DNA of 64,000 nt. Origin: Termitomyces sp. T153 (taxonomy: Eukaryota; Basidiomycota; Agaricomycetes; Agaricales; Lyophyllaceae). Positions 21,553 through 34,059 of this stretch are shown one piece after another; position 1 is the stretch's first letter, and each line of letters starts with the position of its first letter. The notes under the pieces were generated by a model. That model was not told the origin of the DNA. It saw only the letters and a program-made list of their open reading frames with translations, and searched no databases. The stretch covers positions 2,294,001 to 2,358,000 of the forward strand of contig JACKQL020000002.1 in NCBI GenBank assembly GCA_018296165.2, given 5' to 3'. Both the position numbers and the translations under genes were made by a program.

Positions 21553-22501
21553 TGTCAGGTTCCGCTGACAATGGGGGCTCAGCTACACTGGCAAGTCCTT
21601 ACTAGGCAGATGCAATGTCCTGCACTTATAACCAAGCATCTGGGATTGGCGTGGAGGGACTTGCGAGGGGGAGCTAGAGGGTGGTCCGGGCAAGTCCGGA
21701 GTGGTTCAGGGGTGTCTAAGACCAAGTATACTAGTCATCAAACCTGGATGGGCGCTGGAACAAGTTTGTGGGTGTGCAAATAGAATGCGGGGTAAGCAGA
21801 GGCTTTGCGGTTGATGGGGGCAGAGCCAGAGTCTGACGGGAGATCACCAAGACATGAGGGGTTCCTGGGCCGAGCAGGGAGCAAGGTCCAGGGTTGTCAT
21901 AAGAATGTTTGGGTTGTAGCATGCATGTGGAGTTCATACTGACATTGGAGATGAAAGGAACTTAGGAAGACAAAGGAAATAGACACAGTCGAGACAAGAC
22001 AGAAACGAGGCAAGACAAGACAGAGAAGAGAGATAGATTTGAAACTAAAAATAGAGACAGTGACAAAACAAAAGACAAGACATAGGAAACTGGTAAATGC
22101 AATATCAAGACTAAAGTACTAGGGGTTACTCTACGACTTATATACCTACTACTGGGTGGCTCTGGAGGGCAGAGGATATGGCGGCAGGCTTGACAGAACT
22201 GCATGGAGTCAACGGTTGTTGGGTGCAATCTTGGAGTGGGCCGCAGTGACATTCTGATGGGATCAGTTGGAAAGCGGATTGTTCCGGAGTCAGGGGAAGC
22301 CTCAGGAGTCCAGGAAAATTCAGGGGATGCATCAACTGCTGCAGAGAAGGCGTCAGAGTTGATCAAGGAGCCATTGGGGTTTGCCAAGGGAGTGTCAGAG
22401 TTGCCCGAACTGGGTGCAGAGGGTGGGCAAGAGTTGGGGAGTTTGGCGAAGCATTGGGGGGGCTGGGGGCAGTGTCGGGGTCTAGGGAGTGGGTCATGAC
22501 A
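21553..22501 (-). repeat. E1 3' LTR (left)
   Basis: 949 bp, TGTCAGGTTCCGCTGAC to GGGTCATGACA on the given strand. Same length as 31362-32310; the differences I checked are mostly transitions. Confidence 0.95.
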
Positions 22502-22515
22502 TCACCCCCCCCCTC
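22502..22515 (-). promoter_or_regulatory. E1 polypurine tract
   Basis: On the sense strand GAGGGGGGGGGTGA directly precedes the 3' LTR (TGTCATGACC). This is the expected place and composition for the plus-strand primer. Confidence 0.8.
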
Positions 22516-22714
22516 AGCATTGAGACCTTCAAGACGCAGGGCACAGTTTGGGGATCAGTGGGGTGTGGGAATCAAAGTCGAGCAATATTGATCAGACTGC
22601 AGTAGCAGCGGCAGCGTGGGGAACAAAGTCAAAGCATGGCCGCCACTCCTCAGAGGGTTCTTTCCTAGTCATTGAAAAGGATCAGATGTACTCTGGGGTT
22701 CCCAAACTTTCCCA

Positions 22715-24406
22715 ATGTTGTCTTCTGCATATTCTCTAGCAGCGTCCCCATCCTCATTGGCACATACCTTGACTTCTTCCTTGGAGGACTCTGAGGGTCG
22801 GCGAGACCATAGGTGGGTGCAGGCAATGTACTGTAGTTGTAAGTACTATTTCTTGCCCATCATGGCTGGAGTGCTTGAATAATTCCCATCAGAGTTGTTG
22901 GCGGTGGTGGCAGGCCCCTCGGGGCTTTTGTCAGAGGAGGCTCCAGCGCAGCTGGCAGGGGAAATGGTCCTCGTTTCTTGTTCCAGGTCTGGTATTGTCT
23001 TCAGGGTGGTCTGCCCTGTCCCTATGGAGTTGAGAATCACGCAGGCAGATGTGACGCCAGAGTACTTTGCAGAGGCCACAGGGTGAGCAAGAGGTCCCCC
23101 AACATTAGAGTGGTGTCAGGCGGTGGCCCTGGTATGTCATTGGCATGTTCCTTCCCTATCGAGCTAACCCATGTTTCTAGTGCACATCCTGTACCCAGTG
23201 GGGTGAACAGTGCAAGTTTGAGGAGCCTGTGCCAGGAGTGAGGCAGGACATGTCAGTGTGTCTCCCATGTTGCTCACAGCATGAGAAGTGCTCTGTCACT
23301 CTGAATTGGTGTGCTGCTTGCATTGTAGCAGAGCAGGGGTGGGACCACGAGTGGGTTGCAGCGCAGTTGGAGGAGGGTCGGAGGGGTAGGGTCTCAGGGA
23401 GGGGTTCCAGGGTAGAGAGGGGAGTTGGTGTGGGGTGGCCCCTGATGAAGGTTGGGCCCCTGTGGGGTGGGCAGAGGGAGGGAGCCCCTGTGATGCACAA
23501 CAAGGGTAAACAGAGAGCGTCCCCCTTGCCGGAGGCAGGGCCTAGTAAGCAGGCATGGGGGGAGCTGGCGATGGTGGGCCCTCTGGGTCCCACGGTGTAT
23601 TCCCTGACTTCTGGGGCCTTGGTTGAGCAGTCTGCGGGAGGGTCGTGGTCAGTTGCCAAGGCTTTCCTGCAGCATTGGGTGGAGGAGTTGGAGAGATTGT
23701 TGGCCACATGCGGGGAGAAAGTTCGCAGAGTGGAGGAGGAGAGGGATGGGCTTCAGAAGGAATTGGACGAGGCTCAGAAGAAACAGGACTTGGCACATAG
23801 GGATAAAGATATCGCCGTGGGGACCGCCACGGAGCAACTGTTGCAGCTTCAAGAGCTGCAAGCATGCATGAGGCCATTGGAGGTGTGGGCAAAGGTGGCG
23901 GGGCAATGATCGGAGGGGTCGGGGATGTGGGGGACTCAGTGGGGGTCTAGTGCGGAGGTGGCCCAAGTGACAGCGGAGAGGGTGTGGCAGCAGAAAGAGT
24001 GGCTTGCTAACAAGGCGGCCTTGGAGTGGTGGGGAGTGCTCCATAAGTGCTCCCTTCATCTCCCATTTACTACAAACTGATATTTGATTCCGCAGACTGG
24101 GCCAGGGAGCATCACATCCTCCTCGACAGAGCATCAGCAGCGCTGGGGTCCATCCATGACAGGTTGGCAAGGATGCCTGGGGATCTCCCACCAGAGCTGG
24201 GGCAGGGAGTCACACAGATGGGGCATCTGCTGGCAGGACATTGGCAGAGGGCGATAGCGGACCCCAGAGCATGGTGGGAGGTGGCAATGGATGTGGCAGA
24301 GCTGCTCTCAGAGCATCCTGAAGTTCTGGCAATGGTAGTAGCGCAGCTGGAGGTGGATCTGGTGGGGAGGATAGCAGAGGTGGATTCAGAGGAAGAGGGG
24401 GAGTAG
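22715..24406 (+). pseudogene. E1 antisense gene: six-cysteine, coiled-coil protein (lightly broken)
   Basis: Lies opposite to gag-pol, between pol and the 3' LTR. Starts at ATG 22715 (MLSSAYSLAAS, Ser-rich). Exon 2 (about 22890-23131) has ADVTPEYFAEA. Intron 23132-23180 (GTATGT..CTAAC..TAG). Exon 3 begins with CTSCTQWGEQC, then CLPCCSQHEKC, giving C-x2-C-x6-C-x15-C-x2-C-x6-C, the spacing of fungal Zn2Cys6 clusters. Next: KGKQRASPLPEAGPSK, a Glu/Lys/Arg-rich coiled coil (about 23700-23870), and a last exon from about 24096 (WAREHHILLDRASAALGSIH, PPELGQGVTQMGHLLAG) to the acidic end EEEGE. Damage: a TGA near 23084 where E2 has CGG, a TGA at 23907, and the last intron's donor reads ATAAGT instead of GTAAGT/GTGAGT. 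Function unknown; a DNA-binding or regulatory role is only suggested by the cysteines. Confidence 0.75.
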
Positions 24407-24419
24407 GGGCTTTCTGGAT

Positions 24420-27400
24420 TCCAGTGTCTTGTTGCCCCGTGCTCCCCTATTTTTATATTTTGTATTTGTAGCCTTGTTGATGTTGGACTCCCTGCACTTT
24501 TGCTGAGCATGAGAAGTTTTCAGAATGAGTGAGGGGCAAAGTAAGTGAAAACATATAAGAGGGGTACTTATGGGAGTTGAATCTCTGATAAATTTAGAGG
24601 CGGGAGTTATGCCCACTGATGCCATCTGCACTTGCTAGTCCTGGGGGTCCCAGGGCTTGTTGGAGTGTTGTCAATGGAAGTCCCGAAGTTCATTGGAGGC
24701 TCCATTGAGGTTTTTTCAGGGCTCCCACACATTGTCCTCAGGTCTGTAGCCCTTCCAGCGGACTAGGTACTGGGGTCGTCCATGGACCAAGCGGGAGTCA
24801 AGGATCTGGTCAACCTCATAGCAGTACTCATCCTTGACCTCGATGGGGGGTGTTCAGCTGGAGCACTAGCTGGGGAAGGGGTCCAGGGCATGTTTCTCAA
24901 GGAGTCAAACATGGAACATGGGGTGGAGGCCTTTCAAGCCCAGAGGTAGGTCGAGTTTATAGGCATGCATGGAGACCTTCCAGAGGACTTTGAAGGGACC
25001 GAGGCATTTGTGGTCTAATTTGATGGAGGGCCTCTGGGTCTTGAAGTTGCATCGATCAAGCCAAACCAAGGTGCTGGGGGGCTAGTCAGGGGTGGGGTCA
25101 TATTGGGTGTCAGCATGTTTGGAGTAGGCTTGATTGGCGGTGTTGATCTCATCCCAGAGGAATTGGTGAAGGGATTAGAGGTCCTCAGCGACTTTGTGGG
25201 CGGCATGGGAGGGAATGTCCTTCAGGAACAGGGTGAGTCGAGGGTTGTAGCCTTCATTGGCATAGAAGGAGGAGACTCCAGTGGCAGAGTGGGGCATGTT
25301 GTTGTAGGTGAATTCAGCGAGGGGGAGTTCTGTGCACTAGTCGTTCTGTAAATAGTTAATGTAAAGGCAGAGATACTGCTTCAGCATCTGGTTCACTCAT
25401 TCTGTGTGTCTGTCGGTCTCTGGGTGATAGGTGGTGGAGAGGCTGGTTTTGATCTCAAGTGCCCTGCATAGCAATTGCCAAAAGTGGGATACAAACAGGG
25501 GTCTGCAGTTGGAGACGATGTCATCTGGGAGTCTGTGCTTGGAGAATACATGTTTGAGAAATAGTTTGGCAAACTCTGGAGCATTGTCAGTGGTGTGGTA
25601 GGGGATGAAGAGGGCTTGCTTGGTGAGGTGGCAAATGATGATGAGGATCGTGTTCAAACCTTTGGAGTTGGGGAGTTTGACAATATGATCCATCGATAGG
25701 GAGGACCAGGGGCAGCAGCCAATGGGGAGGAGTTTCAATAATCTGTGGGGGCAGTGATGGGGCACCTTGGCCTGGAGGCAAGGTTTGCAGGCCCTTACAT
25801 ATTGCGTGACGTCCTTCTTCATTCCTGGCCAAAAGTAAGTCTGGGAGATGAGTTGAAGGGTCTTATGAATTCCTGGGTGCCCCCAGAGCTTATGGTCATG
25901 GTGCTGCCAGAGTATGTTGAGGCAGATGGACTTGTGGTCTGGAGCATAAATTCATCCACTCCGGAGCAGGAGGCAGTGGTCTAGAGACAGCAAAAAGGGG
26001 TTCCCAGCGCTCGACTCGTCAGGGTTGTTGTGGAAGTCATGCTGGGTGAAGAAGGAGTCCAGGGGTGAGTTTCTGATTTGCTGGAGGATTCCTTCTTCAT
26101 TTAAAATTAGTACAGCATGTAAATGTTGGGGGGGGATTACCACTCAATGGTTGAATGCATTCTGTTCGGCTTCAAATGACTTCTTTGGGTACACATTGGA
26201 TCTTTGAGTGAGAGCATTGGGCTTTACGCCAAGTTGCCTGGGGCAGTAGTGGATGGTGAAGTCATACTCCAAGAGGGCTTCAGACCATCAGACTTGGTGG
26301 CAGCTGAGCTGTTTTGTGGTCATGAAGTATTGCAGGTTGTTGTGGTCAGAGTATACTTGGATGCAGTGTGGGGACCCCTTGAGGTAGGCCTGCCACTGAT
26401 GGAAGGCTTTGACAATCATGAGGAGTTCTTTGTCATAGATGTCATAGTTGAGTTCTGCTGGGATCATCAATCAGGTGTAGAAGGCAATGGGATGGAGATC
26501 TTTGCCCCCCAAGTCTGACTGGAAGAGTATCCCGGCAATAGCATAGTCAGAGGCATTGCATTCGAGCATGATTGGCAGGGAGGGGTTGAAATGGCGGAGG
26601 ACCAGAGTGGAGGTGAAGGCCCTCTTCAGGAGGAGGAATATGCTCTGGCACTTGCTGTCCCAATCCCAAGGGGTGTCCTAGTTGAGGGGTTTGGTGATCC
26701 CAGAGTAGTTGTTGATGAAATGGCAATAAAAGTTAGCAAACCCCAGGAATGACTGTACCTCCTTGACATTCTGCAGCGGGGGCCAGTTGAGTACTGTGTC
26801 AACCTTGGCGGGGTCCATGCGCACACTGTCGGGGGTGACGATGACTCCAAGATATTTGACCTCCATTGTGTGTGAGGAGCATTTCTTGGGTTTGGCATAA
26901 AGGTGGTACTCCCAGAGTTGTTCTAAAATGTGGCGGATGTGCTCCGGATGCTCCATTGGCAAATTCGAGTAGATCAGGATGTCGTCCAGGTATACAATAA
27001 CAAAAACGTCATTCATGTCGCGGAAGATGTCGTTCATGAAGTACTGGAAAGTGGTGGGGAAATTAGTCATTCCAAAGGGCATTACAAGGTACTCAAAGAG
27101 GCTATAGCAGGTGCAAAAGGCAGTCTTCCATTCATGTCCCGGAGTGATCTGGACGTTGTTGTAGCCAGAGCAGAGGTCTATCTTTGTGTAAATCTTGGCA
27201 CTGCAGAAATGATCAACAAGGTCTCTGATTAAGGGGAGGGGATACCAGTTCTTTTTGGTGACTTTGTTGAGTCCCTGATAATCCACACAGAGTTGGAGTG
27301 ACCCGTCCTTCTTCTTGGCAAACAGAACTGGAGCACCAGCAGCAGAGATTGACAGGCGTATAAAGCCCTTGCCAAGCATGTCATTGAGGTATTCCTTCAA

Positions 27401-28870
27401 GGCTCAGAGCTCAATCTTGGACATGTTGTAGATCTTGCCAAACAGGGATGAGGTGCCTTCTTTGAGGTCAATCTTGTGGTTGTAGGAGCAGTGTGGGGGA
27501 AGTTCTTTGGCACTCCCTTTAGAGAACACATCAGCAAACTCATGATACTCCGGGGGAACTACTTCAAATAGGATCTGTTCCTCTGTCTTACTCTCCGGCG
27601 CGGTGGTCCCCATGTGGAGGTGCTCCTTGGGTAGGGCTGGCATGATTTGTAACTGGAAGGCAGGGGTGCCATCTTGTAGAAGGCATGCAAAGGGGATGGT
27701 GCCAATAATTTTAATGTCAAGGTTTCCAGAGCCGACAGAGTTGGATGTCAGAGTGGTAGCGGGTGAGTCCAGAGTGGTGGCAGAGTTGGTCAGGGACTTT
27801 GAGCATTGCTGGTCAGGGTACCACGGGCCTTTGTATCGATTCTGGGATATGTTGGGAGGCAGCCGTCGTAATGCGATTGAGGGTGACCAAGGCAGAGTGG
27901 CGTTTCCTTCTTTGTCAGGGTTGTCATCAGAGCTTGAGGGACTCTGGGTTGCTCTGGAGGTACTGGCACTGGGGTGGGAGATGTCGGAGTCCAAGATAGA
28001 CTGGAGGTGGAGGGAAATGGCGGCCACTAAACTCGCTTCGGGGCTGGGGAATTGCATGGTGAGGTTCTTCCAGTCGATGTCAGGGTTGATGTCTTGCAGC
28101 CACAGGAGTCCAAGCATGATTGGAGTCGGTGGGGGTAATTGGATGATGAGGAGCTGGGCCTGAAACTACAGGTCATTGTCGAGGGTGAGGGTGTTGTCAT
28201 GGTATTGAGTGATCCTTGTTGTAGCAGGGCTTCCATCGAAGAGTTGGAGCTCGAGGGGTTTGTCAAGGTCGTTGCGCCAGAGGCCAAGCTGATTACTGAC
28301 AAAGATGCCAGAAGCGCCACTGTTGACAAGTTCTTGGAGGAGGGTGAGACATTGAAAGGTACCAGCCCAGAGTCAGTGGGGTTGTTTCAGTCAAGGTGGA
28401 GGGTGAGGCTGGGCCAGTCGACATGGGGGTTGGTGAAATGGAGCCATGAGAATCCTAAGATGATGGGGGCGGAGAGGTGTAATTTTATGATAAGTAGTCA
28501 GAGTTCTTGCTGTCATCCGTTGGTGAAGGTCATGGTCATTTCTAGGCAGTGTGTGATGTCTTCTGTGGGGGTAGGGTCTCCATCAAAAAGTTTGAGGGGG
28601 ATCAAGGCGGGGAGGCATTGGAGGGGGTGGGGAGCGAGCACTGCCAGGAATTAATTGATGAAGTTGTCGGTGGCGCTGCTGTCGACTAGTGTGGAGATGG
28701 GGTTGTCAGTGAAGAGAAGAGTGGTGTGGAGGAGGAGGTTGGTGGATGAGTGGAAAGGGAGGTGTACTGGGGGGCTGTCTGGGGCAAGTATTGTTGTGCA
28801 GAGGAGTGTGGCTAGGGTGGAGAAGACATTGGGGTCTGGTCCACAGTCTAGTGCGTCTTTAAGACCTAAA
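24420..28870 (-). pseudogene. pol: E1 pol: tandem proteases, RT, RNase H, integrase, chromodomain
   Basis: Minus strand. Protease 1 near 28685 reads VDSSATDNF (DSG changed to DSS), protease 2 near 28320 reads VNSGASGIFVS (DSG changed to NSG); each is followed by an ILGF/MLGL-type second motif. RT (27400-26678) keeps YLDD in [13 protein letters not shown]. RNase H around 26470-26290 (YDIYDKELLMIVKAF). Integrase (25822-25397) keeps SMDHI and TEHVNQ but the middle Asp is SNCRP instead of SDRGP. Chromodomain near 24835-24740 ([20 protein letters not shown]). Stops split the frame; the element is not autonomous now. Confidence 0.9.
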
Positions 28871-31329
28871 CTGCCGACTCATTTTCTGTAAACTGGTATT
28901 TACAGTCTTCTCCGTCGATCATCCACACAGCGTGTCCCATCACCTGTCATTTAGGACAACTGTGAATAAAGTGTCCCTGCTCACCACATAGGATGCACAC
29001 ACCCTCCTTCTGTCATTTCTCCTGCATTTCCTCCGGCACGTCAATCCACAGGCTATCCTAAATCCTGTTTGTGCATAAGGCTTCTTGGTTGTCAGCAGGG
29101 TCTGGAATGTTGTCATGGTCATCGGGGTTGGTGTCCAGGGGTTCTGGAGTTTCATGGAGGTCAGTAGCATTGAGCTGGGCTGGCGGATGTTGTCCCGGGG
29201 GTCGATTGGTGCTGGTAATTCCTTGGCCTGAGAGAAAATGGGGTGTGGGGTTAGTGGGGTTAATGGGGATTGAGGATCAAATGCTGTTGGTTGCTCCGGC
29301 CTGCCAGTTGGTGTTACTGGAGGCATTCCAGGGGGTCCGGGGCACCATGTTTTTGCTGCAATCTTCTCAGTAACACTGGTCAACCTGGGTAACGAGTGCC
29401 TTGTACCTGTCGTAGGTGGTTCGCTTGGGTGCAAGGCAAAGGACGTCCTTGATCTGTTGAGGCAGGGAGCAACAGAGGGCAAATTGGAGAGCATTGTAGT
29501 TCCAGCCAGTCTCATAGGCTTCCCATTTGAACCATACAATAAAGGTTGTAAAGCATTTGTTGTTGTGCATTTGGAGGTTGAAGAGATTTTCCTCTGCCTC
29601 TGCTATGGTGTCAAAGATGCCAAACTTACTCAAGAATTCCTGGGTGAAAGCAAGCCAATTGGAGAGCATGGGGTTGTTGGGGTCAAACCAGAGTAGCGTA
29701 GTGTAATGATTGAAGGCAATACCCTGTAAATATGACACAGCAAAGGCCACTTGTGAGCTCTCAAGTTGGAAGGTAATTGGCTTAGCTTGGAACATAGTTA
29801 GACACTGGGTTAGAAAGATTTGCCACTTCTGGGGGTCGCAGCTAGTAAAGGGTTCAGGTTTCTGAATGTCAAGCTTACCCTCCCAGGCCAGTGCATCGTG
29901 GGTATCGTCCTGTGGATTTTGAGCTTGGAGTGGGGGTCCAGCATTGTAGTAATAATAGTAGTTGTTCCCATTTCCGTGCTGGGGGGGGAAGTTGTCCATC
30001 GCCGAGCCCCATCCCCCAGGAGGTCCACCGTTGGGTGGCCCTCCACTGGGGGGTTGACCCATATTGCCCAGGGCAGGCCCTGGAGCCCATTGAGGGGGCA
30101 GGAGGGTTAGGCATCGGAGCAGGCAGAGGATGAGGATGGTTGGTAAGAAAGGGTGGTCAGGGCGCCCTGGGACCTGTGGGCTGTCACAGGGGGACCAGGG
30201 CATTGGGACAGGGCAGAGGGGCATTGACACAAGGGGCATGGAGGTCGAAGTGGGGGGGTTGGTCCCGTGGAGGTTCATTGCATGGGGCATGCTTGTCAGC
30301 AGGGTTACCAGGCTCGTCGATGTAGGAGAGAGTCCAGTTGTTGTTGTCAATGCGTGGGGGCAGCTGTTGGGAGCGGGGTTCAGAGACGGCAGGCTGGTCC
30401 CAGGTTTGGAAGGCACTGGAGATGGAGTTGGCCCAGGGGCAAGCAGAGAGGACCAAGGTATGAGCAGCTGGTTGGTTGAACAATCCCCCCACGGGGTTAA
30501 GATTCCTCAAAATGCTGGAGGCTGCATTGAGTTCTTCCTGCTGATGGAGAACGGAAGGCAGGGCTTTGTTTTGTGTTCTGACAGGCTCCTTGCATTGCAC
30601 ATGAAAGGAGTGGGCGGGGTCTAGAGGGTCTTCAAAAGGGCAGGAGTTTGGGCTGGTGTGGATTTCTTTGACCAATGTGCGGAGCTCATTTTGTAAGTTA
30701 TAGTCAATGCCCAGGGTGCCTTGCATAGTCTCCAGGAGGTTCCCTTGCAGATAGCGCTTGTGGAAGTTGAGGAGTTGATCTGCCCAGACTTCCGGAGTCG
30801 CGGAGGTGTCAGAGTAACCTAGGTTGGTGAGGAGGGTGTGGGTGCATCTTGCAAACTCCACAGGAGAGAGGCGGAGGAGGTGGAGGACTTTGTTGCATTG
30901 TTGGGCATAGGCTTCAACCCTTTGCTGCCTGGGAGAAGGAGCTTGAGCAGGGAACAGCATACAAGGAGGGGAATAATTATCCATAGGCCCTAGAGGGGTT
31001 GGGGCTGCAGCAGGGACTGGGTACACATAATAGTGGGCGGGAGGAAGGTAGGTGGGGTTAAAGAGTGCTGCGGAATATCTTCTGGGGTATATACAGAGAT
31101 TGTTGCCATCAGTGGAGAATGTGGGAGGGCGGTGCCAGCCCAGAGGTATTTCCTGGCTGATGGAGGGGGCATAGAATGCCTGGTTGGGGTCAGGAGTCCA
31201 GTGTCAAGGGACGTACTGATCTGTGGGGGGGCCTGGGTAGAATGGGGCATAGGGATTTTCTGGTACTAGTCGACCATAGATATCAGTTAGGAAGCCAGTG
31301 GGGTTATATGTGGGGTTATATGCAGACAT
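28866..31329 (-). pseudogene. gag: E1 gag
   Basis: ATG at 31329 (MSAYNPTYNP), stop TAG at 28868-28866, the same place as in E2. A Pro/Tyr/Asn-rich N-terminal half, a poly-Tyr run of 5, then capsid-like KPEPFTSCDPQKWQIFLTQC, FLSKFGIFDTIAEAEENLF, and a CCHC knuckle CILCGEQGHFIHSC near 28990. About 800 residues, long for a fungal gag. Several stops. Confidence 0.85.
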
Positions 31330-31348
31330 CGAGAACAGGGTAAGGGGG

Positions 31349-31361
31349 AGTCTTGATATTA
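31349..31361 (-). promoter_or_regulatory. E1 putative self-primer binding site
   Basis: TAATATCAAGACT on the sense strand starts at the first base after the 5' LTR. Twelve of thirteen bases are the reverse complement of the predicted transcript start AGTCTTGATATT inside the LTR (31921-31910), which lies 32 bases after the start of a TATATAAG box (31953-31946). No TGG-start tRNA site is present at this junction. Confidence 0.75.
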
Positions 31362-32310
31362 TGTCAGGTTCCGCTAACAACAGGGGCTCAGCTACACTGG
31401 CAAGTCCTTACTAGGCGGACACAATGTTCTGCACTTATAACCAAGTGTCCAGGATTGGTGTGGAGGGACTTGCAAGGGGGAGCTAGGGGGCAGTCCGGGC
31501 AAGTCTGGAGTGGTTCGGGGGTGTCTAAGACCAAGTATACTAGTCATTGAACCTGAACAGGCACTGGAACAAGTTTGTGGGTGTGCAAATAGAATGCAGG
31601 ATAAGCAGAGGCTTCGCAGTTGATGGGGGCAGAGCCAGAGTCTGACGGGAGATCACCAAGACATGAGGAGTTCCTGGGCCAAGTGGGAAGTGAGGTCTGG
31701 GGTTGTTGTAAGAATGTTCGGGTCATAGCATGCATGTGGAGTTCATACTGACGTTGGAGATGAAAGGAACTTAGGAAGACAAAAGAAATATACACAGTCG
31801 AGACAAGACAGAGACAAGGCAAGACAAGACAGAGAAGAGAGATAGATTTGAAACTAAAAATAGAGACAGTGACAAAACAAAAGACAAGACATAGGAAACT
31901 GGTAAATGCAATATCAAGACTAAAGTACTAGGGGTTACTCTATGACTTATATACCTACTACTGGGCAGCTCTGGAGGGCAGAGGATATGGCGGCGGGCTC
32001 GATGGAACTGCACAGAGTCGATGGTTGTCAGGTGCAATCTTGGAGCAGGCCGTGGTGACATTCTGATGGGATCAGTTGGAAAGCAGATTGTTCTGGGGTC
32101 GGGGGAAGCCTTGGGGGTCTAGGGGAATTCAGAGGATGCATCAACTGCTGCGGAGAAGGCGTTGGAGTTGATCAAGGAGCCGTCAGAGTTTGCCAAGGAA
32201 GTGCCAGAGTTGCCTGAAGTGGGCACAGAAGGTGGGCAAGAGTTGGGGAGTTTGGTGGAGCATTGGGGGGGCTGGGGGCAGTGTCAGAGTCTAGGGAGCG
32301 GGTTGTGACA
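31362..32310 (-). repeat. E1 5' LTR (right)
   Basis: 949 bp. Promoter part: TATATAAG at 31953-31946, predicted start at about 31921. Followed by the second CCTGA duplication copy. Confidence 0.95.
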
Positions 32311-32953
32311 CCTGATAAAAGTTGGCCATACTGAAGGTATGAGAGTCCATTAGGAACAGCAAACACAAGTGACAGTCATAGTCCAGAACGACATCAAACT
32401 TGATGCAAGCATTTGGCAATGAGCATAGACATTTGAAGTGAGCTGCAAATATATTGGCAATTACAAAGGCTACAGGCCCACCAGATCTCTCCTCTCCTTG
32501 AGCCCACATGGCATCAACCAGATTATTGCCCACTCCACTCCAATCCTCAAAGGTCAGCTTTCCCTCTTTCAAAGTATTAAAGGATGCTCCCAGCAAACAA
32601 AGCTTGCTATTAGCTACCACAAAGGAGGTCTCAGGGGTGGGGGGCTCCTAAGAGGCATTACAACAGGCATCATTGGTCAAGACATCTGAAGGGATGTACT
32701 CCAACATACTCCTCTCCAAGGCTTGTACAACCTTCTGAGGAACCACCTTGTCTACTGCAGATAGCTGACATTTAATGGCTGAAAGTAATCCATGCAGAGA
32801 GCAGATGGCCTTCAGCAAGTAACTGTTTGCTCCCTGAGTTCTGAGTTCATGGTTGCCTAAGAAGATCCCAGGTGGGAGACAGTTGGCATCTGGCACCCAA
32901 GCTCCTCCTGCAATACTAGCCAGACAGTGCCCCAACATCACCAAATGCTGCAA
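32311..32953 (-). pseudogene. gag: DIRS-like gag, N-terminal part (right of E1)
   Basis: Two frames separated by a stop: LEYIPSDVLTNDACCNAS and KLTFEDWSGVGNNLVDAMWA, then FVIANIFAAHFKCL, IKFDVVLDYDCHLCLLFLMD. The end (SMANFYQ) joins to the part left of E1. Similarity to DIRS gag is by pattern (LTF..W, A..F..HF, LFL.DSH.FSMANFHQ) and not by search. Confidence 0.6.
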
Positions 32954-33320
32954 AGATTAGGGCCCAGAAGGGCTCAATCCCCCTATCTGTGAGTGAGATG
33001 ATTCAGTGATGGGGACAGGTGTCTGTCACAGTTCAAAAGGCTCTGCCAAGGTTGCTATGCCAGTTGTAGCATCACACTTGTGCAACACCTGCATGGAAGG
33101 CCCCTCTGAGTACTTGCCATCACAAAAGGTGTACAGGCATTCTACAAGATCTAGAATGCACAAAATCAGTCCCCTGCACAGGAATTTTAGGTCTTCACAG
33201 AAAATCAAGATGTGTGAGGTTATATGCACCCCACTGATTAAATGCCAGATCTCCTCCAACAGTCAGTCCAGGACTTTCAATAGCCTCAACAACAGAGTAG
33301 TTCCTAGCCCAATAGCCACA
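32954..33320. other. Decayed region between DIRS-like gag and E5
   Basis: CpG-poor sequence with only short frames. A minus-strand stretch MEEIWHLISGVHITSHILIF is open for 77 codons but not recognised. It may be the 5' end of the DIRS-like element. Confidence 0.3.
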
Positions 33321-33329
33321 TGATTTCCT

Positions 33330-34029
33330 GACTCAACACATTCAAGCAGTCACTTTACTATGCATATAACAGCAAGGCCAATAAACTCAGTAGTGCCCAA
33401 CACCTGTACTAAGATGCAAAGCATTCAAACAGTCATTCTCACCATGCATATACACAGTGAGTCCAATAGACTCAAAAATGCCCAATAAGTGTCATGCAGT
33501 AGGGCTGCTCAGCAACCCTCATCAATGCAGAACACAGCAAGTCCAATAAACCTACAGTGCCCAATAGGTGTAAACCAGTAAACTCAATTGTGCACAATAG
33601 GTATATCCTAGTAGACATTGCCTAGTGTCCTCCCACCCCCAGGTCTAAGGCAAGCAACTCACTTTGTTTCACCACATTACAGCCAAAGCTGTGCAGGATG
33701 CATACAAAAACATTGCCTGAGAGCATTACCTGTAAGGGTGACCTCTGGAAGCTGTGGCTCAGTCACACAACTGGCAGAGGGAGATCCAAAGTATATTCAG
33801 CACAGTACAATGTCTACAAGTAGGACTACACACCTGGCAGAGGGAGATCCAAAGAGAACAAGTCTGAGGATCTCCAATGCCAGGGTTTGGAAAAATGACT
33901 CCAGTCACATGACCTTGCCAAACATGTGCATACCTTGCCATGTGGGTTCTGTGCAGAATGCACATGGTAACTAATCATGTGACCAAACACATGACCAAGC
34001 CAAGCATGTGCATTGGCAGTTCCCTGACA
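33330..34029 (-). repeat. Probable 3' LTR remnant of chromovirus E5
   Basis: Ends CCTGACA at 34029, followed by TCACTCCCTCTCT, which mirrors the LTR end and polypurine tract of E1-E4. The left boundary is unclear. Inside are about four degenerate 60-70 bp repeats with CCAATAAACTCA and GTGCCCAATAGGTGT, and a 20-bp direct repeat CTGGCAGAGGGAGATCCAAA near 33771 and 33833. Confidence 0.45.
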
Positions 34030-34059
34030 TCACTCCCTCTCTAGCATGCAGCATCTCAA

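Larger units (their letters stand above)
21553..32310 (-). mobile_element. Chromovirus E1, complete (Ty3/gypsy, self-priming type)
   Basis: 10,758 bp on the minus strand, with two 949-bp LTRs and a perfect 5-bp target duplication CCTGA (21548-21552 and 32311-32315). Sense order: 5' LTR (right), primer site, gag, tandem retropepsins, RT, RNase H, integrase, chromodomain, then a gene on the opposite strand, polypurine tract, 3' LTR (left). It inserted into the DIRS-like gag. Coding parts carry scattered stops, mostly C-to-T or G-to-A. Confidence 0.95.

Noticed and set aside
27603..28654. Long + strand frames opposite E1 pol
   Set aside because: Antisense shadows of the protease region; not conserved as protein in E2.
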